NCBI GenBank assembly: GCA_034434635.1
Contig: DAOTYX010000124.1
Location: forward strand, 1 to 12,014
Reading direction: 5' to 3'
Source: DAOTYX01 sp034434635
GTDB lineage: Bacteria; Chloroflexota; Anaerolineae; B4-G1; DUEL01
DNA length: 12,014 nucleotides
Below the pieces are notes generated by a model. That model saw only the letters and a program-made list of their open reading frames with translations, was not told the origin of the DNA and ran no database searches. Positions 1 to 6,732 of the stretch are shown one piece after another. Numbering within the stretch: the first letter of the stretch is position 1; every line of letters begins with the position of its first letter. A program made the translations under genes and the position numbers.

Positions 1-62
1 CGAATTTCACGGATGGAGAGAAACGAAATTCGTGTCCATTCGTGAAATTCGTGGCGAATTTC
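1..62. repeat. Cluster of short TTCGTG-type direct and inverted repeats, cut by the window edge
   Basis: GAAATTCGTG occurs directly at 25-34 and 44-53, 19 bp apart. The first ten bases, CGAATTTCAC, are the exact reverse complement of 42-51, and another inverted piece (GCGAATTTC) lies at 54-62. The stretch is AT-richer than its surroundings and has no coding potential I can see. It looks like one end of an intergenic repeat array whose remainder is outside the window. Function unknown. Confidence 0.55.
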
Positions 63-214
63 AAAGGTTTATCCGCCAACTGCGCAAGTCCTAAAATCTG
101 CTGACCGATTCCCCGCTTTTGGCACTCTGAGCCAGGAACAACACTCAAGAGGGAGACTACCTGGTTTTTCAGTAGGGTCATTATAGCATCATCAGTGGGA
201 GGTCACAAGCCACC

Positions 215-239
215 GTGGCGGAGGCGTTCCTCCCGCCAC
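215..239. other. Hairpin just upstream of the recO promoter
   Basis: GTGGCGG (215-221) pairs with CCGCCAC (233-239), and AGG (222-224) with CCT (229-231) across a one-base bulge, leaving a CGTT loop. No T-tract follows, so it is not a classical intrinsic terminator on the plus strand. It ends one base before the -35 element of the recO promoter, so it could be the end of an upstream transcript or an operator-like palindrome. Apart from this, the repeats at 1-62 and the promoter, I see nothing recognisable in 1-285. Confidence 0.4.
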
Positions 240-240
240 A

Positions 241-268
241 TTGCGTTCCCACGCCGGGATGATATAAT
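241..268 (+). promoter_or_regulatory. Extended -10 sigma-70 type promoter for recO
   Basis: A perfect -10 hexamer TATAAT lies at 263-268, preceded by the extended -10 TG at 260-261. A weaker -35, TTGCGT, lies at 241-246 with 16-bp spacing. Transcription would start near 275, only about 11 nt before the recO ATG at 286. The 5' leader would then hold little more than the GAGGGAAGG Shine-Dalgarno region (277-285). The motif match is direct; promoter activity is inferred. Confidence 0.6.
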
Positions 269-285
269 CGCCTGGCGAGGGAAGG

Positions 286-1098
286 ATGGGGAGTGAGCGG
301 CTGTACCGAACCGCGGCGATTGTCATCCATCGCCGCGACCAGGGCGAAGCGGACCGGGTGCTGACCCTCTGCACGCCGCTGGGCAAGATCGTGGCCATCG
401 CCAGGGGGGTGCGCCGGGTGCGCAGCCGCAAGGCCGGCCACCTGGAACTGTTCGTCCACGCCCAACTCTCGCTGGCCCGCAGCCGCTCGTCGTGGGACGT
501 GATCAGCCAGGCGGAGACGGTGGCTGCCCACACGCCGTTGCGCAGCGACCTGCAGCGAGGCACCTACGCCCGCTACGTCGTCGAACTCTACGACCGCTTC
601 GTCGCCGAAGGAGAGGGTGGCCCCGCGCTGTTCGACCTGCTGGCGCGGACGCTGGACTACCTCTGCCAGGGGGGCGGAGAGGAAATCCTGATGCGTGCCT
701 ACGAGCAGCGGCTGCTCGCCCTGGTGGGCTTTCGCCCGGAACTGGAGCGCTGCGTGGGAGAGCGGGGTCAACGTCTCTGCGGACGCGTGCTGGAGCCAAC
801 AGGGAGTGAACCCTTCGGCCTGGACCCAGAGCGCGGCGGAGCGCTCTGTCCCGAGTGCGCTGCGGACAGCCGCCAGCAGCGCAGTGTGTTGCCGATCTCG
901 CCACCGGCGCTGGCGTTTCTGCTCGCCTGCGGACGGGAGCCCTTCTCGGTGCTGCGTCAACGGACCGCCACGCCGGCGTTGATGGCGGAGGTGGAGCGGG
1001 CGGCGCGCCACTACATCACCTATCACCTGGAACGGGAGGTGCGCAGTGGCGCCTTCCTCCGCCGGCTGCGCCGCGAGGAGGCCTGGCCGTTGCTGTGA
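286..1098 (+). CDS. recO: DNA repair protein RecO
   Basis: RecO is the recombination mediator of the RecFOR pathway: it binds single-stranded DNA, displaces SSB and, with RecR, helps load RecA at gaps. The 270-residue product has the usual length. The N-terminus has the typical OB-fold opening (YRTAAIVIHRRDQGEADRVL, residues 7-26) followed by GKIVAIARGVRR. A helical middle follows, with the typical YEQRLLALVGFRPEL around 139-153. Cys156, Cys165, Cys188 and Cys191 form the C4 zinc site known in many RecO proteins, but the first pair is spaced C-x8-C rather than the usual C-x2-C; the second is C-x2-C. The ATG at 286 is preceded by GAGG at 277-280 and an extended -10 promoter. The hydrolase gene starts 22 nt after the stop, suggesting co-transcription. 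The family call is firm; zinc binding is inferred. Confidence 0.92.
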   Translation: MGSERLYRTAAIVIHRRDQGEADRVLTLCTPLGKIVAIARGVRRVRSRKAGHLELFVHAQLSLARSRSSWDVISQAETVAAHTPLRSDLQRGTYARYVVELYDRFVAEGEGGPALFDLLARTLDYLCQGGGEEILMRAYEQRLLALVGFRPELERCVGERGQRLCGRVLEPTGSEPFGLDPERGGALCPECAADSRQQRSVLPISPPALAFLLACGREPFSVLRQRTATPALMAEVERAARHYITYHLEREVRSGAFLRRLRREEAWPLL

Positions 1099-1120
1099 CC
1101 CTCGCGATGATCACGGAGAG

Positions 1121-2044
1121 ATGACCGTGCAGAGAACCCGCATAACCTTTCCTATTCTGTTGGCTGCGCTGGTGTTGGCGGCCTGCAACCCGCCTGCCCC
1201 GACGGCGACCCCCACACCCTTGCCCAGCGCCACGCCGCCGCCTGTTGTTACCCCTGTCCTGCCCGCTCTGACCCCTGTCCCGCCCACTGCCACTCCCACA
1301 CCTGCCGGACCTCAACCCCTGCCCGCCAGTCCGCAACAGGTCGAGTTCCAGGCCGAGGATGGTCAGGCGCTGGTTGGCACCTACTACCCGGCAGCGGTCA
1401 ACCCTGCCCCCGTCGTGGTGCTGATGCACTGGGCTCCCGGCGATGAACGAGATTGGGCAGCGATCGCCCGCTGGCTGCAGAACCGCGGCCTCCCTCTCCC
1501 GGTCGACACACCACAGGGGCAGCCCTGGTTGGACCCATCCTGGTTCCCCTCTATGCCCCACTACCTATCGTTCGCTGTCTTCACCTTCACCTTCCGCGGC
1601 TGTGAGGGGGGCTGCCAGCGTTTCACGCGCGACGCGTGGCTGCTCGACGCACGGGCAGCAGTGCAGACCGCCCGCGAGTTGGAAGGGGTGGACCCGGAGC
1701 GGCTGGTCACCATCGGGGCCAGCATCGGCGCTGACGGCGCGGTGGATGCTTGTGACGCGGGTTGCCTGGGTGCGTTCTCCCTCTCCCCCGGGGCCTATCT
1801 TAATGTCCCTTACGACGAAGCCGTCGCCGCCATGGAAGCGCTGGAGCCGCCTCGCCCGGCCTGGTGCCTGGCCGGGGAGATGGATTCCGCTTCTGCGTCC
1901 GCTTGTCGCTCTGCCTCCGGCACCCGTTATCGCGCCACAATCTACTCTGGCGCCGAACACGGCATGCTCCTGATCCAGCCGGAGATGGACCCCAACCCCA
2001 TGGCGCTCATCCTGGAGTTCCTGAGGTCAGCCTTCGGGCTGTAA
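1121..2044 (+). CDS. Lipoprotein alpha/beta hydrolase (dienelactone hydrolase-like), substrate unknown
   Basis: A 307-residue exported lipoprotein. The N-terminus has a short basic part, a hydrophobic core and a lipobox Leu19-Ala20-Ala21-Cys22, so the mature protein should be lipid-anchored at Cys22 outside the cytoplasmic membrane. A Thr/Pro/Ala-rich flexible spacer follows, roughly 24-70. The catalytic domain shows an alpha/beta-hydrolase pattern: strand VVVLMHW, nucleophile elbow G-A-S-I-G with Ser201, a probable acid Asp255 (AGEMDS) and His280 in GAEHGM. Several Cys pairs (RGCEGGC, DACDAGC) may form disulfides outside the cell. ATG 1121 gives a clean signal peptide; GGAG at 1115-1118 is only 2 nt away, so GTG 1127 is an alternative start. 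The open frame runs upstream to 1046, but that would destroy the signal peptide and overlap recO. The gene sits between recO and glyQS with short gaps. An esterase or carboxylesterase role is possible; I cannot name the substrate. Confidence 0.78.
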   Translation: MTVQRTRITFPILLAALVLAACNPPAPTATPTPLPSATPPPVVTPVLPALTPVPPTATPTPAGPQPLPASPQQVEFQAEDGQALVGTYYPAAVNPAPVVVLMHWAPGDERDWAAIARWLQNRGLPLPVDTPQGQPWLDPSWFPSMPHYLSFAVFTFTFRGCEGGCQRFTRDAWLLDARAAVQTARELEGVDPERLVTIGASIGADGAVDACDAGCLGAFSLSPGAYLNVPYDEAVAAMEALEPPRPAWCLAGEMDSASASACRSASGTRYRATIYSGAEHGMLLIQPEMDPNPMALILEFLRSAFGL

Positions 2045-2048
2045 CAAT

Positions 2049-2053
2049 GAGGT
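2049..2053 (+). promoter_or_regulatory. Shine-Dalgarno site that decides the glyQS start
   Basis: GAGGT lies just after the hydrolase stop (2042-2044), five bases before the ATG at 2059. The in-frame ATG at 2047 overlaps this motif and has no good Shine-Dalgarno of its own, so 2059 is the better start. It also gives the N-terminus expected for GlyQ (TFQEVILRL a few residues in). Confidence 0.6.
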
Positions 2054-2058
2054 TTAGA

Positions 2059-5000
2059 ATGAAACGTCCGCTTACCTTCCAGGAAGTCATCCTCCGTCTG
2101 CAGTCCTTCTGGGCCGACCAGGGCTGTCTGATCTGGCAGCCTTACAGCGAGAAGGTCGGCGCAGGGACTGCCAATCCGGCTACCGTGCTGCGCGTGTTGG
2201 GACCGGAGCCGTGGAACGTCGCCTATGTCGAACCCTCCTACCGTCCTGCCGACGGCCGCTACGGCGAGAACCCCAACCGCATGCAGTACTACTACCAGTA
2301 CCAGGTCATCCTCAAGCCCGACCCCGGCGACCCGCAGGAGCGGTTCCTGGAGAGCCTCTACGCCCTGGGCATCCGCCGGGAGGAGCACGACATCCGCTTC
2401 GTCGAGGATAACTGGGAAGCCCCGGCATTGGGGGCCTGGGGTCTGGGTTGGGAGGTGTGGCTGGACGGGCTGGAGATCACCCAGTTTACCTACTTCCAAC
2501 AGGCGGGCGGCCTGCTGCTCGACCCGCCAGCAGTGGAGATCACCTACGGCCTGGAGCGCATCGTCATGTTCCTTCAGGGCGCGCGCTCGGTCTGGGAGAT
2601 TGACTGGGACGGGGTGCGCACTTACGGGGATGTCCTGTTGCCTTCCGAGGTCGAGTACTGCCGATACAACTTCGAACAGGCGGATGTGGAAGCCCTGCAG
2701 CAGATGTACAGCCTGTTCGAGGCAGAGGCGCGGCGGTGTGTGGAGGCTGGCCTGGTCCTTCCGGCCCACGATTACGTCCTGCGCTGCTCCCACACCTTCA
2801 ACCTGCTCGACGCGCGCGGCGCGGTCGGCGTGACCGAGCGGGCCTCCTTCTTCCGCCGCATGCGCGAACTCTCCTGCCTGATTGCTCAGGCCTACGTGAC
2901 CCAGCGGCAGGGCCGTGCGGGTTCGCAGGCTTCGGAGTTGCAGACCTCAGGTTCCAACCTGAAACCTGAAACCCTGAAACCTGAAACCCTCCAGCCTGAA
3001 ACCCTCCAACCCGAAACCCTGCAACCTGAAACCTTTCTCTTGGAGATCCTCACCGAGGAACTCCCCTCCGGCGACCTCGATGACGCGCTGGCGCAGTTGA
3101 GAGAGAGGGTGCCGACGCTATTAGAGGAGGAGCGTCTGGATTGCGAGCGGCTGCGTGTGCTGGGCACGCCCCGCCGGCTGGTGGTCCTGGCTGAGGGACT
3201 GGCTCCCCGTCAGCGGCCGCTGGAAGAGGTGGTGAAGGGGCCTCCGGCCCGCGCCGCCTTCGATGCCGCCGGCCAGCCGACACCGGCCGCGCAGGGCTTC
3301 GCCCGCCGTCAGGGGGTGGAGGTGGGTGACCTGGAGGTGCGCTCGCTCGATGGCGGTGAGTACGTCGTGGCTGTGCGGCGTGTCGAGGGCCGCCCCACCG
3401 CCGAAGTGCTGGCCGGACGGCTGCCCGACCTGGTGGCCGGCCTGCGCTTCGGCAAGAGCATGCGCTGGAACAGCAGCGGCTTCGCTTTCTCCCGTCCCAT
3501 CCGCGGCCTGCTGGCCCTGCTGGGCGACGCGGTCATCCCCTTCACCGTCGCCGGTCTGGTCAGCGGCCGCCGCACCCGCGGCCCGCGCCCCGCCGGCTCC
3601 CCAACCCTCGAGGTCCCCAGCGCCGATGCCTACCTCTCGCTGCTGGAGGAGCAGCACATCCTGGTAGACCCCAACCGGCGGCGTGAGGTCATCGCAGAGC
3701 AGGTGGCGCGGCTGGCGCAGACCGTGGGCGGGCATATTCCTGATGACCCTGACCTGCTGGCGGAGGTCGCCAACCTGGTCGAACAGCCTACCGCCTTCCT
3801 CGGCGAGTTCGACCCGGCCTACCTGGCGTTGCCCTCTACGGTCCTCATCACGGTGATGAAGAAACACCAACGATACTTCCCGGTGATAGCGGGGGGCGCG
3901 GAGAGGTCTCCGCAGCCCCACGCCGCCGCCCTTCTCCCTCACTTTATCGCCGTGCGCAACGGCGGTGAGGAGCATCTGGATGTGGTGCGGCGAGGTAATG
4001 AGGAGGTCATTCGCGCTCGCTTCGCCGACGCCGACTACTTCTACCGCGAGGACACCCGCCAGCCGTTGGAGTCCTACCTGCCACGCCTGGACACTCTGAT
4101 CTTCCAGGAACGGTTGGGTTCGGTGCTGGACAAGACCCGGCGACTGGAGCGACTGGTGCCGGCATTGGCCCCGCGCCTGGGGCTAAGCGACGAGGAGGCC
4201 GCCACCGCCCTGCGTGCGGCTCATCTATGCAAGGCCGACCTGGCGACGCACATGGTGGTCGAGTTCACCAGCCTGCAGGGGGTGATGGGGCGCGAGTATG
4301 CCCTCCGCTCCGGCGAGCCGCCAGCGGTGGCCGAGGCCATCTTCGAGCACTACCTGCCGCGCTTCGCCGGAGACGGGTTGCCGCAGAGCCGGGCCGGGCT
4401 GGTCGTCGGGTTGGCCGACCGGCTGGACAGCCTGGCCGGGCTGTTCGCCGTGGGGTTGGTCCCCACCGGTTCCGCTGACCCGTATGGGCTGCGTCGGGAC
4501 GCGCTGGGGTTGGTACAGAACCTCATCGCCGCCCGGTTGCCGTTCTCCGTGCGCGAGGGGTTGAGCGCCGCCGCGCAACTGCTGCCGGTGGCTGTGGACC
4601 CACAGGCGCTGGAGGAAGCCCGCACCTTTGTTGTTGGCCGCCTGCGGGTCCTCCTGCGGGAACAGGGCTTCCGCTACGACGTGGTCGAAGCCGTCCTGGC
4701 TGCGCGCGGCGATGACCCCTTCCGCGCGCGCGTGGCGGCGGAGGAGTTGAGCCGCTGGGTTGAACGGGAGGACTGGCCGCGCATTCTCGACAACTATGCT
4801 CGCTGCGTGCGCATCACCCGCGAGTTCACCGACCGCTTCCCGCTCGACCCCGCCCGTTTCGTCCAGCCGGTCGAGAAAGAACTGTACACCGCTTATCTGC
4901 GCTGCCGGGCGCGGGTGGACGAGGAGAGCAGCGTGGACGAGTTTCTTACCGCCTTTGCGCCGCTGGTGCGGGTCATTGACCGCTTCTTTGCCAGGGAGTC

Positions 5001-5118
5001 CGGGGTGATGGTGATGGCCGATGACCCGGCGTTGCGGGAGAACCGCCTGGCGCTCCTGCAACACATCGCCGCGTTGGCCGAGGGCATCGTGGACCTGAGC
5101 CACCTGGAGGGGTTCTGA
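2059..5118 (+). CDS. glyQS: Glycine--tRNA ligase, fused alpha and beta chains
   Basis: A 1019-residue fusion of the two subunits of bacterial alpha2beta2-type glycyl-tRNA synthetase, which charges tRNA-Gly with glycine in the cytoplasm. Residues 1 to about 285 are GlyQ: GCLIWQPY at 22-29, the class II motif 2 region RPADGRYGENPNR at 62-74, and motif 3 EITYGLERI at 160-168. Residues 285-325 are a low-complexity linker ending in five LKPET/LQPET units. GlyS begins near 326 (FLLEILTEELPSGDL), with KSMRW at 466-470, RPIRG at 479-483 and the degenerate HD-type region KADLATHMVVEF at 725-736. The C-terminal roughly 120 residues match the DALR-like anticodon-binding region. All expected parts are present and the frame is unbroken. 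Fused GlyQS is known elsewhere, for example in Chlamydia. The gene starts 15 nt after the hydrolase stop, so it is probably the last gene of the recO transcript. I saw no strong terminator after it. Confidence 0.95.
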   Translation: MKRPLTFQEVILRLQSFWADQGCLIWQPYSEKVGAGTANPATVLRVLGPEPWNVAYVEPSYRPADGRYGENPNRMQYYYQYQVILKPDPGDPQERFLESLYALGIRREEHDIRFVEDNWEAPALGAWGLGWEVWLDGLEITQFTYFQQAGGLLLDPPAVEITYGLERIVMFLQGARSVWEIDWDGVRTYGDVLLPSEVEYCRYNFEQADVEALQQMYSLFEAEARRCVEAGLVLPAHDYVLRCSHTFNLLDARGAVGVTERASFFRRMRELSCLIAQAYVTQRQGRAGSQASELQTSGSNLKPETLKPETLQPETLQPETLQPETFLLEILTEELPSGDLDDALAQLRERVPTLLEEERLDCERLRVLGTPRRLVVLAEGLAPRQRPLEEVVKGPPARAAFDAAGQPTPAAQGFARRQGVEVGDLEVRSLDGGEYVVAVRRVEGRPTAEVLAGRLPDLVAGLRFGKSMRWNSSGFAFSRPIRGLLALLGDAVIPFTVAGLVSGRRTRGPRPAGSPTLEVPSADAYLSLLEEQHILVDPNRRREVIAEQVARLAQTVGGHIPDDPDLLAEVANLVEQPTAFLGEFDPAYLALPSTVLITVMKKHQRYFPVIAGGAERSPQPHAAALLPHFIAVRNGGEEHLDVVRRGNEEVIRARFADADYFYREDTRQPLESYLPRLDTLIFQERLGSVLDKTRRLERLVPALAPRLGLSDEEAATALRAAHLCKADLATHMVVEFTSLQGVMGREYALRSGEPPAVAEAIFEHYLPRFAGDGLPQSRAGLVVGLADRLDSLAGLFAVGLVPTGSADPYGLRRDALGLVQNLIAARLPFSVREGLSAAAQLLPVAVDPQALEEARTFVVGRLRVLLREQGFRYDVVEAVLAARGDDPFRARVAAEELSRWVEREDWPRILDNYARCVRITREFTDRFPLDPARFVQPVEKELYTAYLRCRARVDEESSVDEFLTAFAPLVRVIDRFFARESGVMVMADDPALRENRLALLQHIAALAEGIVDLSHLEGF
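2959..3033 (+). repeat. In-frame 15-bp tandem repeat (5 units) encoding the GlyQ-GlyS linker
   Basis: Five contiguous 15-bp units of the form CTG-AAA-CCT-GAA-ACC encode LKPET, LKPET, LQPET, LQPET and LQPET. They differ at only a few bases (AAA versus CAG/CAA, CCT versus CCC, CTG versus CTC). The period is a multiple of three, so changes in unit number keep the frame. The block joins two folded domains and encodes a Pro/Glu-rich, probably extended tether. Its base composition is poorer in GC than the flanking coding sequence, suggesting it originated as a non-coding simple repeat. Confidence 0.85.
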
Positions 5119-5133
5119 AGTTTGTTCAGGGGC

Positions 5134-5162
5134 TTGACAATCCCTGTAGAATATGCTATGCT
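5134..5162 (+). promoter_or_regulatory. Near-consensus sigma-70 promoter for the liv operon
   Basis: A perfect -35 TTGACA (5134-5139) is followed by a 17-bp spacer and the -10 TATGCT (5157-5162, four of six consensus bases), with an extended -10 TG at 5154-5155. It begins 16 bp after the glyQS stop. Transcription would start near 5169. This is the best promoter match in the window and implies that the transporter operon is transcribed independently of glyQS. Confidence 0.7.
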
Positions 5163-5168
5163 CTAGCA

Positions 5169-5385
5169 CGTTATACCCTTCTACGATAGGCCAAGGCACC
5201 CGCGGCCAGTTTCCCCCTTTGTCGCGGGCTGTAGGAGGAAAAACTTTCCCATCTGGCAGGCATTCCACTGAGGCAAGGAGGTGATGCCACCCGGAGCGGT
5301 TGAAAGAATACCAAAGAGGCCCTCGCGTGATTGAGACGCCCGGCCAGCGTCTCCCCAGTTCGATTCCCGAAGAGGAGGAGAAAAG
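5169..5385 (+). promoter_or_regulatory. Structured 5' leader of livK (about 217 nt), class unknown
   Basis: The predicted leader is long and holds two clear hairpins. In the first, 5199-5206 pairs with 5221-5228 (eight pairs including one G-U, 14-nt loop). In the second, GAGACGC (5333-5339) pairs perfectly with GCGTCTC (5347-5353) around a 7-nt loop. Neither is followed by a T-tract. Three Shine-Dalgarno-like runs occur: AGGAGGA (5233-5239), AAGGAGGTGA (5275-5284) and AGGAGG (5373-5378); only the last is placed correctly for a gene, 7 nt before ATG 5386. The middle one lies in a possible GGCAT/ATGCC stem. I did not recognise a T-box, glycine, ykkC-type or other known riboswitch consensus by eye. 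It may be a regulatory leader or simply a long UTR. Confidence 0.4.
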
Positions 5386-6609
5386 ATGCGAAGGTATGTT
5401 TCTGTGGTGTTCGCTCTGCTCATCGTCAGCGCTCTGGCGCTTGCGGGCTGCCGACCGGCCGCTCCTGCGTTCCAGTGCACCGATGCCATCGGCTGTGTAG
5501 ACATCGCTCCGGGTGCCCCCATCCACATCGCCTACCTGCTGGTCGTGGCCGGCCCCAACGAGACCCTGGGCGTGGACTCGCGCAACGGCATTGAGATCGC
5601 CATTGACGACCTGGGCGGCGAGATCCTCGGCCACCCGATCCAGTTCGACGGCCAGGACGGCGGCTGCAGCGCCGAGGGCGGCCAGGCGGCCGGCACGGCG
5701 CTGGCAGCGGATTCCTCGATCGTCGCTGTGATCGGCACCTCCTGTTCCAGCGAGGCGCGCGTGGCCGTGCCCCTGCTCTCGCAGGCCGGTTTCGTCATCG
5801 TCTCGCCCTCCAACACCGCGCCGGACCTGACCGAGGCGGGCAATCCCAACAACCATCCTGGCTACCTGCGCACGGCGCACAACGACCTCATCCAGGGCGC
5901 CCGCGCGGCCCAGTTCGCCATGGAGTACCTCGGGGCTGATGTGGCCGCCACGATCCACGATGGCAGCCTCTATGCCGATAAACTGCAACAGGTCTTCGCC
6001 GAGGAGTTCCAGGCCGCTGGTGGGACGATCACCAACCAGGAGGCGGTCGCTCCAGAGGCGACGGACATGAGCCCGGTGCTCACCCGCATCGCCGCTGGTC
6101 ATCCCGACATGATTTACTACCCGATCTTCCTGCCCGCCGGCTGCTTCATCACCATGCAGGCGCGGGCGAACCCCGACCTGGCGAACGTGGCGCTGATGGG
6201 CGCGGACGGTCTGTTCTCGCCGGACGTCGTGGAAGCGTGCGGTGACGCCGTCGAGGGCTTCTACGTCTCCAGCCCGATCATCAGCGGCGCGGCCTATGAC
6301 GAGTTCGTCGCCAAGTACCAGGAGAAGTTCGGGACCACGCCGATCAGCATCTTCCACGCTCACGCCTACGACGCGATGATGATGATCGCCGCAGCCATCC
6401 AGAAGGTGGCGGTGCAGGATGCCGACGGCACGTTGCACATCGGCCGGCAGGCGCTGCGCGACGCAATGTACGCCACGGAGAACTTCCAGGGGCTGACCGG
6501 CGTCCTGACCTGCACGCCGACCGGCGACTGCGCCAACCCGACGATCGGTGTCTACCAGTACCACGTCGGGCAGTACCCGCCAGAGTTGATCTGGCAGCCC
6601 TCGGACTGA
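5386..6609 (+). CDS. livK: Branched-chain amino acid/amide ABC transporter substrate-binding lipoprotein (LivK-like)
   Basis: A 407-residue extracytoplasmic binding protein of the Peripla_BP_6/LivJ-LivK family. It has a basic N-terminus, a hydrophobic core and a lipobox Leu19-Ala20-Gly21-Cys22, so it should be membrane-anchored at Cys22. After a short Cys-containing spacer (about 23-45) the type I periplasmic-binding fold begins with IHIAYLLVVAGPNETLG and GIEIAIDDLGG. Family motifs follow: IVAVIGTSCSSEARVAVPLL, VIVSPSNTAPDLTE, YLRTAHNDLIQGARAAQF and a C-terminal lobe with FHAHAYDAMMMIAAAI. Several extra Cys residues suggest disulfides. A strong Shine-Dalgarno, AGGAGG, lies 7 nt before the ATG. 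It is the first gene of the liv set, with its own promoter and a long leader. LivK-type receptors bind Leu/Ile/Val, but paralogues take amides, urea, short-chain amines or other amino acids, so the ligand cannot be fixed from sequence. Confidence 0.9.
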   Translation: MRRYVSVVFALLIVSALALAGCRPAAPAFQCTDAIGCVDIAPGAPIHIAYLLVVAGPNETLGVDSRNGIEIAIDDLGGEILGHPIQFDGQDGGCSAEGGQAAGTALAADSSIVAVIGTSCSSEARVAVPLLSQAGFVIVSPSNTAPDLTEAGNPNNHPGYLRTAHNDLIQGARAAQFAMEYLGADVAATIHDGSLYADKLQQVFAEEFQAAGGTITNQEAVAPEATDMSPVLTRIAAGHPDMIYYPIFLPAGCFITMQARANPDLANVALMGADGLFSPDVVEACGDAVEGFYVSSPIISGAAYDEFVAKYQEKFGTTPISIFHAHAYDAMMMIAAAIQKVAVQDADGTLHIGRQALRDAMYATENFQGLTGVLTCTPTGDCANPTIGVYQYHVGQYPPELIWQPSD

Positions 6610-6630
6610 CGTCACAACGGGTCAATGCAG

Positions 6631-6658
6631 TGAGGGGCGAGGGCGACCTCGCCCCTCA
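6631..6658 (+). terminator. Perfect 12-bp hairpin 21 nt after livK; partial terminator or mRNA-processing/stability stem
   Basis: TGAGGGGCGAGG (6631-6642) pairs perfectly with CCTCGCCCCTCA (6647-6658) around a GCGA tetraloop. No T-run follows (ACGGAATTAC), so complete intrinsic termination is unlikely. Its place between the receptor gene and the permease genes fits a 3' stabilising stem or partial attenuator that keeps receptor mRNA in excess over membrane components, as known for other ABC importer operons. That role is inferred. It could also be a copy of a dispersed palindromic repeat. Confidence 0.55.
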
Positions 6659-6732
6659 ACGGAATTACATCCGGCGTCTCTGCCCAACCTATGTCATTTT
6701 GGCATCCAGTCTTCAACGTTCAAGGACAAAGG

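Noticed and set aside
1046..1120. Upstream extension of the hydrolase frame
   Set aside because: It overlaps the recO 3' end and would place about 25 Arg/Cys-rich residues before a well-formed lipoprotein signal peptide.
1864..2058. Upstream extension of the glyQS frame into the hydrolase gene
   Set aside because: It overlaps a real gene in another frame, and GlyQ homology begins just after 2059, which has its own Shine-Dalgarno site.
2959..3033. CRISPR-like or mobile repeat array in glyQS
   Set aside because: The units are contiguous 15-mers without spacers and stay in frame in a continuous essential gene, so it is a coding minisatellite.
5115..5129. CTGAA/TTCAG inverted repeat at the glyQS stop as a terminator
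   Set aside because: Only 5 bp with no T-tract, and it nearly abuts the -35 of the next promoter; too weak to call.
5284..5334. Possible 16-codon leader peptide (MPPGAVERIPKRPSRD) after AAGGAGG
   Set aside because: The ATG is only 2 nt from the Shine-Dalgarno-like run, and the peptide is not enriched in Leu, Ile or Val as expected for an attenuator. The run itself is kept as part of the leader finding.
5169..5385. T-box or glycine riboswitch upstream of livK
   Set aside because: I looked for the T-box antiterminator consensus and the glycine aptamer core by eye and found neither. The hairpins lack a terminator T-tract. A covariance search would be decisive.
4225..6615. A 796-codon open frame on the minus strand across the glyQS end, the intergenic gap and livK
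   Set aside because: It lies antisense to two clear family genes. Its product is rich in Arg, Gly, His, Asp and Val without recognisable domains, as expected for a mirror frame of GC-rich codons. It crosses the livK promoter and leader, and I saw no supporting features.
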